Assembly (NCBI RefSeq): GCF_029395355.1 | Contig: NZ_CP113913.1 | Span: forward strand, 62,001 to 126,000 | Origin: Bifidobacterium sp. ESL0800 | Lineage (GTDB): Bacteria > Actinomycetota > Actinomycetes > Actinomycetales > Bifidobacteriaceae | Direction: 5' to 3' | DNA: 64,000 nucleotides | Part shown: positions 50,030 to 60,402 of the stretch, piece after piece | How the letters are laid out: each line of letters opens with the position of its first letter | Position numbering within the stretch: position 1 is the first letter of the stretch | Program-made: the position numbers and the translations under genes | The notes under the pieces: generated by a model | Seen by the model: only the letters and a program-made list of their open reading frames with translations | Database searches by the model: none | What the model was told of the DNA's origin: nothing

Positions 50030-51034
50030 ATGAAGGCGCTTGTATTAACCGGTGTGAAGCAATTCGAGATCGAGGATCGGCCGACTCCCGCGCTCAAGGC
50101 GGGCGAGGTGCTGATCAATACCGCGTATGCGGGCGTATGCGGCACCGACCACGATCTGTATGCCGGACGCCCGGGTTCAGCTTCCGCCGTACCGCCGATT
50201 GTGCTGGGTCACGAAAATTCCGGCGTGGTCGAGGCCATTGGTGAAGGTGTTACCAACGTCAAGCCGGGAGACCGCGTGGCCGTCGACCCGAACATCTACT
50301 GCGGCCAGTGTGAATACTGCCTGACCCAGCGCCCTGAGCTCTGCGATTCGCTGAGCGCTGTCGGCGTCACGCGCGACGGCGGCCTCGAAGAGCAGTTCAC
50401 CGCTCCCGCGACGGTGGTCTACAAGTTGCCGGATGCCGTCAGTCTCAAGGACGCGGCGACCATCGAGCCGATTTCCTGCGCGGTGCACGGCGTTGATCTG
50501 CTCGACATCCATCCCTATCAGAAGGCGCTGGTGATCGGCGACGGCTTCATGGGCCAGCTGTTCGTCCAGATCCTGCAGGCCTACGGCATCCATCAGGTCG
50601 ATTTCGCCGGCCTGTTCGACGAAAAGCTCGAGCTCAATCAGCGGCTCTTCAACGTCAAGAACATCTTCAACACCAACAAGGTTTCGATTCCCGAGAACGA
50701 ATATGACATCGTCATCGAGGCCGTCGGTCTTCCGCAGACGCAGCATAGCGCGGTTCTGGCCACCAAGAAGGGCGCTCAGGTGCTCATGTTCGGCGTCGGA
50801 GCGCAAGAGGCGAGCTTCGAGATGAACACGTATGACATCTACAAGAAGCAGCTGACCATCCAGGGCTCCTTCATCAACCCGCTGACTTTCAAAGACGCCA
50901 TCAGCCTGCTGGAAAGCGGCAAGGTCGACGTCGACCCGCTGATCAGCCACGAATTCAAGCTCGAAGATGTGCAGGACTTCCTCGACGGCAAGATCGAGGG
51001 CGTTTCCAAGGCCGTGGTCAAGGTCGGCAAGTAG
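50030..51034 (+). CDS. Zinc-dependent medium-chain alcohol dehydrogenase
   Basis: 334 residues of the MDR family. GVCGTDHDLYAG and VLGHENSGVV hold catalytic zinc ligands, and CGQCEYCLTQRPELC is the structural zinc site with four Cys. The C-terminal part is the NAD(P)-binding domain (ALVIGDGFMGQLFVQILQAY; the usual GxGxxG reads GDGFMG). Substrate is a polyol or secondary alcohol (sorbitol-dehydrogenase-like), not determinable. The start is the ATG at 50030 behind AAAGGAA; an upstream in-frame ATG lacks an SD. A ROK regulator gene lies 0.8 kb downstream on the other strand. Confidence 0.9.
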   Translation: MKALVLTGVKQFEIEDRPTPALKAGEVLINTAYAGVCGTDHDLYAGRPGSASAVPPIVLGHENSGVVEAIGEGVTNVKPGDRVAVDPNIYCGQCEYCLTQRPELCDSLSAVGVTRDGGLEEQFTAPATVVYKLPDAVSLKDAATIEPISCAVHGVDLLDIHPYQKALVIGDGFMGQLFVQILQAYGIHQVDFAGLFDEKLELNQRLFNVKNIFNTNKVSIPENEYDIVIEAVGLPQTQHSAVLATKKGAQVLMFGVGAQEASFEMNTYDIYKKQLTIQGSFINPLTFKDAISLLESGKVDVDPLISHEFKLEDVQDFLDGKIEGVSKAVVKVGK

Positions 51035-51179
51035 ATAATTTCGAGCCACGTGTCTTTCCTTCGCTGACACGAGTCGTCCGAAGGGGATACAGGTTTTCGG
51101 AAGGTCGTCAATAGGGTTGCCGCCAGCCGCATAAAACGACCTCCGCTACAGTACATAAAGCATTACAAAGGAGTTCATT

Positions 51180-51575
51180 ATGAAGCCAATGTCTGATTTC
51201 ACCACAGATTTCCAGCATTCCGGTATGCCCGCCAAGGATTTGGACGAGACCATCGAGTTCTATACCAAGAAGCTCGGTTTCGAGCTTGCCGGTCTCTTCC
51301 CGAACGGCAAGAACCGTTGCGCCTTCCTGCGTTACGGCCACCTGACCATCGAGACTTGGGAAGGTGATCCGGTGGCGATGAAGGACGGCGCCATCAACCA
51401 CTGGGCGTTGGATACCCCGGATATCGAGGCCGCGTTCGAAAACGCCAAGGCGCTCGGACTTGAGCTCAAAGACAAGGAGATCCAGTCCATTCCGACGTTC
51501 TGGGACAACGGCATCCGCTTCTTCAACGTCTACGGCCCGAACCGCGAGACCATCGAGTTCTGCCAGATCGTCTGA
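51180..51575 (+). CDS. VOC-superfamily (glyoxalase-like) protein
   Basis: 131 residues, two beta-alpha-beta-beta-beta units: FQHSGMPAKDLDETIEFYTK, LRYGHLTIETWEGD, IEAAFENAKALGLELKDKEI and FFNVYGPNRETIEFCQIV with a metal-binding Glu. Glyoxalase I-type or an isomerase/dioxygenase of the same fold; the substrate is unknown. AAAGGAG precedes the ATG. Possibly cotranscribed with the dehydrogenase (145 bp gap). Confidence 0.88.
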   Translation: MKPMSDFTTDFQHSGMPAKDLDETIEFYTKKLGFELAGLFPNGKNRCAFLRYGHLTIETWEGDPVAMKDGAINHWALDTPDIEAAFENAKALGLELKDKEIQSIPTFWDNGIRFFNVYGPNRETIEFCQIV

Positions 51576-51604
51576 GTCTAACTGACTGCTTAATGCACAA
51601 GCAT

Positions 51605-51740
51605 GCGAGGAAAATCAGTGAAATCCGTTTGAAATCCTGATTTTCCTCGCATTTTCGTTGCATCTACAGAGATAATCACAGAAATCAGCGTCAAAGTGTG
51701 ATTATCGCTGTATGAAGGGCCGGAGTGCAGAAGCAATCAC
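51605..51740. repeat. Mosaic repeat locus G: GAGGAAAATCA then GATAATCAC units
   Basis: A GCGAGGAAAATCAG unit (51605; matching right arm CTGATTTTCCTCGC) is followed by GATAATCAC (51671) with GTGATTATC (51698), and then AGCAATCAC at 51732. The shared AATCA core is spaced 61 and 61 bp, so this locus joins the two main repeat families in one array. It lies between convergent genes. Confidence 0.88.
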
Positions 51741-51807
51741 GAAACGGCTCACTCGCCCGATGCATAGATGATGGAGCCGGCGGCTGTAAAGCAGGGGGGG
51801 AGAACCG

Positions 51808-52938
51808 TTATCTGCAGATTGCCTCTACATATGGGGCGATATAGTGCAGCGCGGCCCCCACGATTTCCTGATTCTGCCCGCAGATGCTCTTGCGGATCTC
51901 GTAGGTATCCGATTGGAAGGTGTTGAGCCTGTCGCATTTGGCCTTGAGCCGCTCGAAATCCTGCGTTTCAAGATATTGCGTCACGGTGCCGCCGATGATG
52001 ATGTCGCAGGCGAGGACGTTGCGCACGTTGTTGATGGTCTGCGCGAGATAGCCCAGCCACGTGTCGAAGCGTCGACGGGCTTCCTTGTCTCCGGAGCGGA
52101 CGTGTTCGAAGAATTCGTCAAGGTGTTCTTTGCCGCGCGAAGTCAGGAATTCCGTGGAGCAGTAAGGGTCCATGCACCCCTTGTTGCCGCAGTAGCAGGG
52201 CAGGCCGTCGGGCACGAGCGTCATATGCTCGATGGTGCCGTTGCGCCGGTTCGGGCCGAGGCTGATCGATCCGTCGACGATGACGGCGCCGCCTGGCCGT
52301 TGACCCAGATACAGGCATATTGCGTCTTGCAAAGTTTTATCAAACCATAATTCAGCCGACGCCGAAGCCATGGAGTCGTGGATCAGTGCGCACCTGAGTC
52401 CCGTCGCCGTCTCGAGCGCTTTGACCTGAAGACCGGTGTTGTTCATGATGTTGCCGTAGATGACTTCGCTGCCGTCCTCGGAGATAAGCCCTTTGATGGC
52501 GAATGCCGCGCCCAGTACGTGCGATCCTCGGCCTTCGAGGTCGGCGGCGAACCGCGATATTTTCCCTCCGAGATCTGCGATGAATCGTGGGGCGGCGCTA
52601 AACGTGGCGTCATGGCGTTCTTCGGCGATGACATTGCCTTTGAGGTCTACCGCGCAAAGCGTGACTTGGTCGCTCGTCGTTCCCACGCCGATTGCGCAAC
52701 GTGTCTGAGGCTTGAAAACGTAGGTGCGCGCCCTGCGCCCGCCCGTGGAATCCAGGGTCTCGCCTTTGGCGATCAGCCCGTTGCGTTCAAGGCTTTGCAG
52801 GTTCTGGCTGATGGTGGGCAGGCTCAGCCCCAGCGTTTGCTGCAGGTTCTGCTTGGTCACGCCGCTATGCGTATAGATATGCGCCGTAACCGCGTGCAGG
52901 TTCTGCGTTTTGATCGAAGCTGTGGTTGCTTTCGGCAT
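51808..52938 (-). CDS. ROK-family transcriptional regulator
   Basis: 376 residues. An N-terminal winged helix-turn-helix (SGVTKQNLQQTLGLSLPTIS then QNLQSLERNGLIAKGETLDS) precedes a ROK sugar-kinase-like domain. The zinc motif is CYCGNKGCMDPYC. The ATP-binding block reads IGVGTTSDQ and lacks the Asp of active kinases, and so it is likely a sugar-binding regulator such as NagC/XylR types. The start is the ATG at 52938 with GGGAGG 6 nt upstream; longer ORF residues are discounted. Possible local target: the convergent dehydrogenase/VOC genes. Confidence 0.92.
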   Translation of the reverse strand: MPKATTASIKTQNLHAVTAHIYTHSGVTKQNLQQTLGLSLPTISQNLQSLERNGLIAKGETLDSTGGRRARTYVFKPQTRCAIGVGTTSDQVTLCAVDLKGNVIAEERHDATFSAAPRFIADLGGKISRFAADLEGRGSHVLGAAFAIKGLISEDGSEVIYGNIMNNTGLQVKALETATGLRCALIHDSMASASAELWFDKTLQDAICLYLGQRPGGAVIVDGSISLGPNRRNGTIEHMTLVPDGLPCYCGNKGCMDPYCSTEFLTSRGKEHLDEFFEHVRSGDKEARRRFDTWLGYLAQTINNVRNVLACDIIIGGTVTQYLETQDFERLKAKCDRLNTFQSDTYEIRKSICGQNQEIVGAALHYIAPYVEAICR

Positions 52939-53179
52939 GGCCGCCTCCCGTATGTATCTTACATTTGGCAAAGAAATTGGCAAAAGTGGATGGAGGCGGT
53001 ACCGGTAGCAAACATGCGGCGTGCGTCGTTGCGTGAACCCCTGCGTCAACGGCATACTCCATGATCTCAGACGATATTCGCGTTATTGCCGAGTGAATGG
53101 GAGGGACAGGTTGGCCAGTGCCGGAAAGCAAATTTATGAAGTCGGGCGAATAAGGTGGGAGCGCATGCACACGAATACG

Positions 53180-53191
53180 TAGAATAGATAT
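53180..53191 (+). promoter_or_regulatory. Leaderless -10 box of the glycosyltransferase gene
   Basis: TAGAAT at 53180-53185, 6 nt before the ATG at 53192. Confidence 0.55.
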
Positions 53192-54148
53192 ATGAACGAT
53201 ACGGCGAACGACGTGACGGTGGTGATCACCTGCTTCAATCAGGCGGGCTCGATCCAGCAGAGTGTCGAATCCGCCTGTGCCCAGACGTGCCCGCCGGCCC
53301 GTGTCATCGTGGTCGATGACGCTTCGGATGACGAGGAAACGCAGAAGACGTTGGCCGTATTGGCTCATAGGCCCGCGCTCGAAGTCGTGCATCGGGCCCG
53401 CAACGGAGGCCCGAGCGCCGCCCGCAACACCGGTATCAAACGGGTTTCTACGCCGTTGGTAGTGGTGCTTGACGGCGATGACTGCTTGGAACCGGAGTAT
53501 ATCGAGGCGACGCGGACCGAGCTGATGGCGGACGAGCGAGTATTCGCGGCCTCGTCGTGGATGCGCACGTTCGGAGTGCTGGGCGCCACGGTGAGGCCCA
53601 GCGGTGGAGAGGTAGAGAAGTTCCTGTGCCGTAATGCCGCACCGGCGACCTGCATGTTCCGTGTCTCGGCTTTGCGGCGAAGCGGAGGCTACGACGAAAG
53701 CATGCGCAAGGGGTTCGAGGATTGGGATTGCTACCTGTCGTTGTTTGAGACGTTGGCGCAAGACGAACGACCCAGCCGCGTCGCGATGGTCGAAAAACCG
53801 TTGATTCGTTATCGTACGGCCCCCGCTTCTTCGAATATCGTGAGCATGAATTCACGTTTGGAATTGCTGCGATACCTGATCGGCAAGCACCGTGATTTGT
53901 ATCAAGATCATCTTGAAGGGGCGCTTTTAGGCTTTGAGAAAACAGGTATGCATCGTTTGTCATTATTCGAAGCAACGGTGAAAAGCAACCCGGAACTGAT
54001 CGAGCATTGCGAGGATGTGAAAGGATTCATGGCATCCCCGTCCTTTGGCGATGGGGGAATGGCTGCGGCGGTCAGAATCGAAAGTAAGATTAGCGCCAAA
54101 AGCCGCGCAAAAACGGGCAATATCGCCGACACGCCCGAATTTTTCTAG
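53192..54148 (+). CDS. Glycosyltransferase family 2
   Basis: 318 residues. VVITCFNQAGSIQQSVESAC and VIVVDDASDDEET start the GT-A fold, VVLDGDDCLEPEYIEATR holds the DxD metal/nucleotide site and GGYDESMRKGFEDWDCYLSL is the typical acceptor-side ED motif. The last ~100 residues are helical and of unknown role. It transfers a sugar from a nucleotide donor, probably onto a cell-surface polysaccharide or glycolipid. No other glycan genes are next to it. Ends just before the S10 operon. Confidence 0.88.
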   Translation: MNDTANDVTVVITCFNQAGSIQQSVESACAQTCPPARVIVVDDASDDEETQKTLAVLAHRPALEVVHRARNGGPSAARNTGIKRVSTPLVVVLDGDDCLEPEYIEATRTELMADERVFAASSWMRTFGVLGATVRPSGGEVEKFLCRNAAPATCMFRVSALRRSGGYDESMRKGFEDWDCYLSLFETLAQDERPSRVAMVEKPLIRYRTAPASSNIVSMNSRLELLRYLIGKHRDLYQDHLEGALLGFEKTGMHRLSLFEATVKSNPELIEHCEDVKGFMASPSFGDGGMAAAVRIESKISAKSRAKTGNIADTPEFF

Positions 54149-54358
54149 TAGCCCCCCGATGCTTTAATAGAACAGTTGCCTGTTTTGGGCTCGCAAATTG
54201 TAAGAAAAAGAGCGAGTGCAGCCCGGTGCCGTCCTCTCGAAGGCGCTGTAGTGCTGCACACTGATGTGGTTAGGCCACGGGATTTCCCGGGGGTCGTACG
54301 CGCCGGTGTCCCTGAATAGGTTGGTAATGTCAACAATCGCTAGAAAGGGCGGACGGCA
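54149..54358 (+). promoter_or_regulatory. S10 operon leader region
   Basis: This 210-bp gap should hold the S10 operon promoter. AACAG-TTGC-CTGTT (weak terminator-like) lies at 54170-54185, and GGGCT/AGCCC with an inner CGC/GCG pairing lies around 54188-54225. No clear L4-type leader was recognised. Confidence 0.4.
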
Positions 54359-54667
54359 ATGGCGGGACAGAAAATCCGCATCAGGCTTAAGTCCTATGAC
54401 CATGAGGTCATCGACCAATCGGCGAAGAAAATCGTCGAAACGGTCACGAACGCGGGTGCCACTGTGGTGGGCCCGGTTCCTCTGCCTACTGAGAAGAACG
54501 TCTTTGTGGTAATTCGTTCTCCTCATAAATACAAGGATTCTCGCGAGCATTTCGAGATGCGCACTCATAAGCGCCTCATCGACATCGTGGACCCGACCCC
54601 CAAGGCCGTGGATTCATTGATGCACATCGATTTGCCTGCGGATGTCAATATCGAGATCAAGCTGTAA
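54359..54667 (+). CDS. rpsJ: Ribosomal protein S10
   Basis: 102 residues. [32 protein letters not shown] and [19 protein letters not shown] are S10. It also takes part in transcription antitermination as NusE. First gene of the S10-spc operon, with SD AAAGGGCGG. rplC starts 15 bp downstream. Confidence 0.98.
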   Translation: MAGQKIRIRLKSYDHEVIDQSAKKIVETVTNAGATVVGPVPLPTEKNVFVVIRSPHKYKDSREHFEMRTHKRLIDIVDPTPKAVDSLMHIDLPADVNIEIKL

Positions 54668-54681
54668 AGGAGGGGAGAAGC

Positions 54682-55335
54682 ATGTCGTTGCAGAAAGCAA
54701 ATCGTTCTGCGCTGCTGGGCCGCAAGCTCGGTATGTCGCAGGTTTGGGACGAGCAGGGTTTCTTCGTTCCCGTGACGCTCGTTGATGTGTCCACGAACGT
54801 GGTCACTTGCGTCAAGACCGAAGAGAGCGACGGCTACAAGGCCGTTCAGCTCGGCTACGGCCAGATTGATCCCACCAAGGTGACCAAGCCCATGGCTGGT
54901 CATTTCGCGAAGGCGGGCGTTACCCCGCGTCGTCATCTGGTCGAGGTCCGTACGGACAACGTCGACGAGTTCAAGCCCGGTCAGGAACTGACCGCCGACT
55001 TGTTCGCCGATGGTTCGGAAGTGGACGTCACCGGTACGACCAAGGGCAAGGGCTTCGCCGGAACCATCAAGCGTTGGGGCTTCAAGTCCTATCGTCGTAC
55101 TCACGGCTCTCACAAGAACGAACGCCGCCCCGGCTCAGTCGGTGCATGCGCGACTCCGAGCCGTATCCTGAAGGGCAAGCGTATGGCCGGTCGTATGGGC
55201 CATGTCACTTCCACCGTGCAGAACCTTGAGGTCGTTTCCTCCGACGTGGAGAACGGCGTCATCGCCATCAAGGGCGCTCTTCCAGGGCCCAAGGGTGGCA
55301 TCGTCCTGCTTCGTTCGGCTGTGAAGGGAGCCTGA
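54682..55335 (+). CDS. rplC: Ribosomal protein L3
   Basis: 217 residues. ALLGRKLGMSQVWDEQGFF, KGKGFAGTIKRWGF, HGSHKNERRPGSVGACATPS and GRMGHVTSTVQNLEVV are L3. A 50S assembly initiator near the peptidyl-transferase centre. SD AAAGGAGG. Confidence 0.98.
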   Translation: MSLQKANRSALLGRKLGMSQVWDEQGFFVPVTLVDVSTNVVTCVKTEESDGYKAVQLGYGQIDPTKVTKPMAGHFAKAGVTPRRHLVEVRTDNVDEFKPGQELTADLFADGSEVDVTGTTKGKGFAGTIKRWGFKSYRRTHGSHKNERRPGSVGACATPSRILKGKRMAGRMGHVTSTVQNLEVVSSDVENGVIAIKGALPGPKGGIVLLRSAVKGA

Positions 55336-55341
55336 TAAATC

Positions 55342-56001
55342 ATGGCAAAAGTAACACTCAATGTCACCGACGCCAAGGGCAAGTCCGCCGGCACCGTCGA
55401 AGCGCCGGTCGAGATCTTCGGCATCTCCAATGAAGAGGTCGAGGCTCACGTTCCGCTGATTCATCAGGTTGTCATCGCTCAGCTCGCCGCTGCTCGTCAG
55501 GGCACGCACGCGGTCAAGAGCCGTGGCGACGTCTCCGGCGGCGGCAAGAAGCCGTGGAAGCAGAAGGGCACCGGTCGCGCTCGTCAGGGCTCGATCCGCG
55601 CTCCTCAGTGGGTCCATGGTGGTATCGCTCACGGCCCGGTGCCGCGCGATTACTCCCAGCGCACTCCCAAGAAGATGAAGGCCGGCGCACTGCGCTATGT
55701 GCTTTCCAACCGTGCGAACGCCGGTCACGTCGCTGTTGTCGACTTTGGTATCAAGGACACTCCGTCCACCAAAGCCGCCATCGCCGCGCTGACCCCGGTA
55801 AGCCAAAACGAGTTCACCACTGTCGTGCTTTCGCGTGACAACGTCAACGAGTGGCTTTCCGTTCGCAACATCCCGACGGTGCATGTGCTCTTCGCAGATC
55901 AGCTCAACACCTACGATGTGGTTACCGCTCAGTATGTCGTCTTCAGCAAAGAGGGCTTTGATGCCTTCGTCGCTGCCAAGACTGAGCCCAAGGAGGCCTG
56001 A
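55342..56001 (+). CDS. rplD: Ribosomal protein L4
   Basis: 219 residues. [20 protein letters not shown] then [19 protein letters not shown] is the exit-tunnel loop. In E. coli L4 autoregulates the S10 operon; whether it does so here is unproven. Confidence 0.97.
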   Translation: MAKVTLNVTDAKGKSAGTVEAPVEIFGISNEEVEAHVPLIHQVVIAQLAAARQGTHAVKSRGDVSGGGKKPWKQKGTGRARQGSIRAPQWVHGGIAHGPVPRDYSQRTPKKMKAGALRYVLSNRANAGHVAVVDFGIKDTPSTKAAIAALTPVSQNEFTTVVLSRDNVNEWLSVRNIPTVHVLFADQLNTYDVVTAQYVVFSKEGFDAFVAAKTEPKEA

Positions 56002-56006
56002 ACGAT

Positions 56007-56303
56007 ATGGTAGCTATTCACAACCCAGCCCACGATGTCATCATCAAGCCGGTAGTCTCCGAAAAGAGCTATGCCGCCGGTGACCGTGGTCAGTACACTT
56101 TCGTGGTCGCTCCTGATGCCAACAAGGTTCAGATCAAGCAGGCCATCGAAAAAATCTTCAATGTTAAGGTGACGAACGTCAACACCCTCAACCGCGCCGG
56201 CAAGCGCCAGCGCACCCGCACCGGTTTCGGTCGCCGCGTCAATGAAAAGCGCGCGATTGTGACTGTTGCCGAGGGCCAGTCGATCGACATCTTCGGCAAC
56301 TGA
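56007..56303 (+). CDS. rplW: Ribosomal protein L23
   Basis: 98 residues. [39 protein letters not shown] and [15 protein letters not shown] are L23. It sits at the tunnel exit, docking trigger factor and SRP. Confidence 0.97.
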   Translation: MVAIHNPAHDVIIKPVVSEKSYAAGDRGQYTFVVAPDANKVQIKQAIEKIFNVKVTNVNTLNRAGKRQRTRTGFGRRVNEKRAIVTVAEGQSIDIFGN

Positions 56304-56338
56304 AGCAATAGCCGAAAAAGTCAAAGGAAGAACTCATT

Positions 56339-57169
56339 ATGGCTATCCGCGTTTATAAGCCGACGACTCCGGGCCGTCGTGGTGCGTCTGTGTCGGATTT
56401 CTCCGACCTCACGCGCTCCACGCCTGAGAAGTCGCTGGTACGCAAACTCAACAGTACTGGCGGTCGTAACTCATACGGCCGTGTGACCTCGCGCCATCGC
56501 GGCGGCGGCCACAAGCGTCAGTATCGTCTCATCGATTTCAAGAGGTGGGACAAGGACGGCGTTCCCGCGCGTGTTGCTGAGATCGAATATGATCCGAACC
56601 GTTCCGCCCGTATCGCCCTCCTGCATTATGCAGATGGCGAGAAGCGCTATATCGTAGCGCCCAAGGGCATCAAGCAGGGTGACGTCATCGAGACCGGCGA
56701 GAATGCCGATATCAAGCCTGGCAACAATCTGCCGCTGCGCAACATCCCGACCGGTACGATCGTCCACGCTATCGAGCTCCGCCCCTTGGGCGGCGCCAAG
56801 ATCGCGCGTTCCGCTGGTGCAGGCGTTCAGCTCGTCGCCAAGGACGGTGCTTACGCCCAGCTGCGTATGCCGTCCGGAGAAATCCGCAACGTCGACGCCC
56901 GCTGCCGCGCCACCATCGGTGAGGTCGGCAATTCCGATCATGCCAACGTGCAGCTCGGCAAGGCCGGTCGCGCTCGTTGGATGGGTCGTCGCCCGATCAC
57001 CCGTGGTGAGTCCATGAACCCGGTCGACCACCCGCATGGTGGTACCACTCGCGGTGGCAAGCCGCCTGTGTCGCCGTGGGGCAAGGGCGAAGTTCGTACT
57101 CGCCGTCCGAAGAAGGCTTCGAACAAGATGATTGTTCGTCGTCGTCCCAATGGCAAGAACCGTAAGTAA
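56339..57169 (+). CDS. rplB: Ribosomal protein L2
   Basis: 276 residues. [40 protein letters not shown] and [20 protein letters not shown] are L2, including the His critical for peptidyl transfer. The largest, most conserved 50S core protein. Confidence 0.98.
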   Translation: MAIRVYKPTTPGRRGASVSDFSDLTRSTPEKSLVRKLNSTGGRNSYGRVTSRHRGGGHKRQYRLIDFKRWDKDGVPARVAEIEYDPNRSARIALLHYADGEKRYIVAPKGIKQGDVIETGENADIKPGNNLPLRNIPTGTIVHAIELRPLGGAKIARSAGAGVQLVAKDGAYAQLRMPSGEIRNVDARCRATIGEVGNSDHANVQLGKAGRARWMGRRPITRGESMNPVDHPHGGTTRGGKPPVSPWGKGEVRTRRPKKASNKMIVRRRPNGKNRK

Positions 57170-57183
57170 GGAGCGTCGAATAG

Positions 57184-57462
57184 ATGTCACGTAGCATCAA
57201 GAAGGGCCCCTTCGTCGACGCCCATTTACAGAAGAAAGTCGACGAACAGAACGAGAAGGGCACGAAGAACGTCATCAAGACGTGGTCGCGCCGTTCGATG
57301 ATCACTCCGGACTTCATCGGTCACACCTTCGCTGTGCATGATGGTCGCAAGCATGTTCCGGTCTTCGTGACCGAGTCCATGGTGGGCCACAAGCTCGGTG
57401 AATTCGCACCGACGAAGACGTTCCGTGGTCATGTTCATGACGACAAAAAAGCTCGTCGCTAA
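57184..57462 (+). CDS. rpsS: Ribosomal protein S19
   Basis: 92 residues. [40 protein letters not shown] and [13 protein letters not shown] are S19, at the 30S head. Confidence 0.98.
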   Translation: MSRSIKKGPFVDAHLQKKVDEQNEKGTKNVIKTWSRRSMITPDFIGHTFAVHDGRKHVPVFVTESMVGHKLGEFAPTKTFRGHVHDDKKARR

Positions 57463-57477
57463 AGGAAGAGAAAGATT

Positions 57478-57837
57478 ATGGAAGCTAAAGCAATCGCACG
57501 TCACGTCCGTGTGACGCCGCGCAAGGCTCGCCGCATGGTCGACCTCATCCGAGGCAAAAAAGTGAGCGAAGCCGTCACCATTCTGAAATTCGCACCGCAG
57601 GATGCCTCCGAGCCAGTGCTCAAGGTTCTGCGCAGCGCCACTGCGAACGCACGCGTCAAGGCCGATAAGGCCGGCGAGGCGTTCCGTGAGAACGATATGT
57701 ATGTGAAAGAGACCTATGTGGACGAAGGCGTGACGCTCAAGCGTTTCCGCGCTCGTGCACAGGGCCGCGCCGGACGCATCAACAAGCGCACCAGCCACAT
57801 CACCGTCGTTGTCGCCAGCAAGGAAGGAGCCCGCTAA
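57478..57837 (+). CDS. rplV: Ribosomal protein L22
   Basis: 119 residues. [40 protein letters not shown] and the tunnel loop [20 protein letters not shown]. Its tail overlaps closely with rpsC start (2-bp gap). Confidence 0.97.
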   Translation: MEAKAIARHVRVTPRKARRMVDLIRGKKVSEAVTILKFAPQDASEPVLKVLRSATANARVKADKAGEAFRENDMYVKETYVDEGVTLKRFRARAQGRAGRINKRTSHITVVVASKEGAR

Positions 57838-57839
57838 AG

Positions 57840-58673
57840 ATGGGTCAGAAGATCAATCCGTTAGGCTACCGCCTGGGTATCACTGAAGACCACCGTTCCA
57901 AGTGGTTCTCCGATTCCAACAAGCCTGGTGAGCGTTACAGCGACTTCGTCCTCGAGGACGACAAGATTCGCAAGGCCATGAACAAGGACCTCGAGCGTGC
58001 GGGCGTGTCCCGTATCGTCATCGAGCGTACCCGTGACCGCGTGCGCGTGGACATCCACACCGCTCGTCCGGGCATTGTCATCGGTCGTCGCGGAGCCGAA
58101 GCCGAGCGCGTTCGCGCCAAGCTCGAGAAGATCACGGGCAAGCAGGTTCAGCTCAACATCTTCGAGGTCAAGAACGCCTCTATCGACGCCCAGCTTGTCG
58201 CTCAGTCCATCGCCGAGCAGCTGACCAACCGTGTCACGTTCCGTCGTGCCATGCGCAAGGCTCAGCAGGACGCGATGCGCGCTGGCGCCAAGGGTATCCG
58301 CATCAAGCTCTCCGGCCGCCTTGGAGGCGCCGAGATGAGCCGTTCCGAGTTCTATCGTGAGGGTCGCGTTCCGCTGCAGACCCTTCGCGCTCTCATTGAT
58401 TACGGCTTCTTCGAAGCCCGTACGACCTATGGCCGTATCGGCGTGAAGGTCTGGATCTATAAGGGCGACATGACTGAACGTCAGTTCGATGAGCAGCAGG
58501 CCCAGCAGGATAACAACCGTGGACGCCGTGGCGGCGATCGTCGCCCGCGCCGTGGTTCTCGTCCGTCCGGCGCTCGTGGTTCCAAGCCAGAAGCCAAGGC
58601 CCCGCAGGCCGCGGCCCCGGCCGCCGAGCCCGCAGCAGCCGCAGCGCCTGCCGCCTCGGAAGCAAAGGAGTGA
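57840..58673 (+). CDS. rpsC: Ribosomal protein S3 with Ala/Pro tail
   Basis: 277 residues, longer than the usual ~220-235. KH-type RNA-binding core includes [40 protein letters not shown] and [20 protein letters not shown]. The tail (about 225-277) is Arg/Gly then Ala/Pro-rich, a common actinobacterial extension. It forms part of the mRNA entry channel. Confidence 0.97.
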   Translation: MGQKINPLGYRLGITEDHRSKWFSDSNKPGERYSDFVLEDDKIRKAMNKDLERAGVSRIVIERTRDRVRVDIHTARPGIVIGRRGAEAERVRAKLEKITGKQVQLNIFEVKNASIDAQLVAQSIAEQLTNRVTFRRAMRKAQQDAMRAGAKGIRIKLSGRLGGAEMSRSEFYREGRVPLQTLRALIDYGFFEARTTYGRIGVKVWIYKGDMTERQFDEQQAQQDNNRGRRGGDRRPRRGSRPSGARGSKPEAKAPQAAAPAAEPAAAAAPAASEAKE

Positions 58674-58679
58674 GCAGAT

Positions 58680-59099
58680 ATGCTTATCCCAAAGAGGACT
58701 AAGTACCGTAAACAGCAGCGTCCGAAGCGTCGCGGCATGTCCAAGGGCGGCAACGAGATCGCGTTCGGCGATTATGGCATTCAGGCTTTGGCCCCTGCCT
58801 ATATCTCCAACCGTCAGATCGAGGCTGCTCGTATCGCCATGACCCGCTACATCAAGCGTGGCGGTCGTGTGTGGATCACGATCTTCCCTGATCGTCCTTT
58901 GACCAAGCACGCGCTCGGAAGCCGAATGGGTTCCGGCAAGGGCACCCCGGAGTCCTGGATCGCCAACGTGCATCCCGGACGCGTGATGTTCGAAATCGGT
59001 GGCGTCGAGGAAGCGACCGCGAAGGAAGCCCTTCGCCGTGCTATCGACAAGCTGCCGATGAAGTGCCGCATTATCGCACGTGAAGGCGGTGATCTCTGA
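58680..59099 (+). CDS. rplP: Ribosomal protein L16
   Basis: 139 residues. [40 protein letters not shown] and [20 protein letters not shown] are L16. Its stop overlaps the L29 start by one base (TGATG). Confidence 0.97.
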   Translation: MLIPKRTKYRKQQRPKRRGMSKGGNEIAFGDYGIQALAPAYISNRQIEAARIAMTRYIKRGGRVWITIFPDRPLTKHALGSRMGSGKGTPESWIANVHPGRVMFEIGGVEEATAKEALRRAIDKLPMKCRIIAREGGDL

Positions 59100-59356
59100 T
59101 GGCAGTCGGAACAGCAGACTACAGCATCAAGAATCTCAACGAGAAGACCAATGACGAAATCGAGGGCTTCCTCAAGAAGTCCAAGGAAGAGCTCTTCAAC
59201 CTGCGCTTCCAGAACGCCACTGGTCAGCTTGACAACTCCGCTAGGCTCAAGGCCGTGAAGCACGACATCGCCAGGATGTACACCGTCCTGCGCGAGCGTG
59301 AACTCGGCATCAGCGAAGAGCCTGAGTCGGGCGACACGAAGACTGAGGAGAAGTAA
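59099..59356 (+). CDS. rpmC: Ribosomal protein L29
   Basis: 85 residues. [20 protein letters not shown] then [20 protein letters not shown] are the L29 two-helix fold, with a short acidic tail. Start overlaps the L16 stop. Confidence 0.96.
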   Translation: MAVGTADYSIKNLNEKTNDEIEGFLKKSKEELFNLRFQNATGQLDNSARLKAVKHDIARMYTVLRERELGISEEPESGDTKTEEK

Positions 59357-59358
59357 GC

Positions 59359-59625
59359 ATGGCTGAAAAGCAAGAGCGCAACTTCCGTAAGACTCGTAGC
59401 GGTTACGTCGTGTCCGACGCAATGGACAAGACCATCACCGTCGAGCTCGAGCAGCGTTCGACCCACCCGCTCTACGGCAAGGTCGTTCGTTCCACTCGTA
59501 AGGTCAAGGTTCATGACGAGCACAATGACGCCCACAACGGCGACTTCGTGCGTATCATGGAGACTCGGCCTTTGAGCAAGACCAAGCGTTGGCGTCTCGA
59601 CTCCATCGTCGAACGCGCCAAGTAA
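59359..59625 (+). CDS. rpsQ: Ribosomal protein S17
   Basis: 88 residues. [40 protein letters not shown] and [13 protein letters not shown] are S17, a 30S assembly protein binding 16S rRNA. Confidence 0.97.
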   Translation: MAEKQERNFRKTRSGYVVSDAMDKTITVELEQRSTHPLYGKVVRSTRKVKVHDEHNDAHNGDFVRIMETRPLSKTKRWRLDSIVERAK

Positions 59626-59696
59626 TAAGTTCGGCAAGGCTCCGCTGCTCACCTTCACGGGTGGCAGGGGAGAACCAGCGCGGCTAAGGAGAATCA

Positions 59697-60065
59697 ATGA
59701 TTCAGCAGGAAACGCGGCTTCATGTCGCCGACAACACGGGTGCCAAGGAGATCTTGGCCATCCGAGTGCTCGGCGGATCGAAGCGACGCTATGCCGGCAT
59801 CGGCGACGTCATCGTCGCCTCCGTCAAGGACGCGATCCCTGGCGGGTCGGTCAAGAAGGGCGACGTGGTCAAGGCCGTTGTCGTCCGCACAGTAAAAGAG
59901 CATCGTCGTAAAGACGGCTCATACATCAAGTTCGACGAGAACGCTGCGGTTATTCTTGGCTCCGGCCATGAGCCCAAGGGCACTCGTATCTTCGGACCGG
60001 TCGGCCGTGAACTGCGCGACAAGCGCTTCATGAAGATCGTGTCCCTCGCCCCGGAGGTGATCTGA
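59697..60065 (+). CDS. rplN: Ribosomal protein L14
   Basis: 122 residues. [40 protein letters not shown] and [19 protein letters not shown] are L14, at the subunit interface. SD GGAG. A 71-bp gap separates it from rpsQ. Confidence 0.98.
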   Translation: MIQQETRLHVADNTGAKEILAIRVLGGSKRRYAGIGDVIVASVKDAIPGGSVKKGDVVKAVVVRTVKEHRRKDGSYIKFDENAAVILGSGHEPKGTRIFGPVGRELRDKRFMKIVSLAPEVI

Positions 60066-60066
60066 G

Positions 60067-60402
60067 ATGGTAGCCAAGATCAAGACCGGCGATCAGGTCA
60101 AGGTCATCCGCGGCAAGGATCGCGGCAAAGAGGGCAAGGTCAGCAAGGTACTGCCCAACGATCGTCTGATCGTCGAGGGTGTGCAGATCGTCAAGAAGCA
60201 TGTGCGCGCCACCCAGCAGGGTCAGCAGTCCGGCATCGTCTCCGTTGAGGCCCCGATTCATCGCTCCAATGTGATGGTCATCGACCCGGAGACCAAGGAA
60301 CCGACCCGCGTGGGCGTCAAGGTGGAGACCAAGGCCGTTGACGGCAAGGTCAAGACCGTGCGTACCCGCATCGCCAAGAAATCAGGAAAGGAGCTGGCAT
60401 GA
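60067..60402 (+). CDS. rplX: Ribosomal protein L24
   Basis: 111 residues, beginning [20 protein letters not shown] (KOW motif). An assembly initiator of the 50S. Starts one base after the rplN stop, and overlaps rplE by 4 bp. Confidence 0.97.
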   Translation: MVAKIKTGDQVKVIRGKDRGKEGKVSKVLPNDRLIVEGVQIVKKHVRATQQGQQSGIVSVEAPIHRSNVMVIDPETKEPTRVGVKVETKAVDGKVKTVRTRIAKKSGKELA

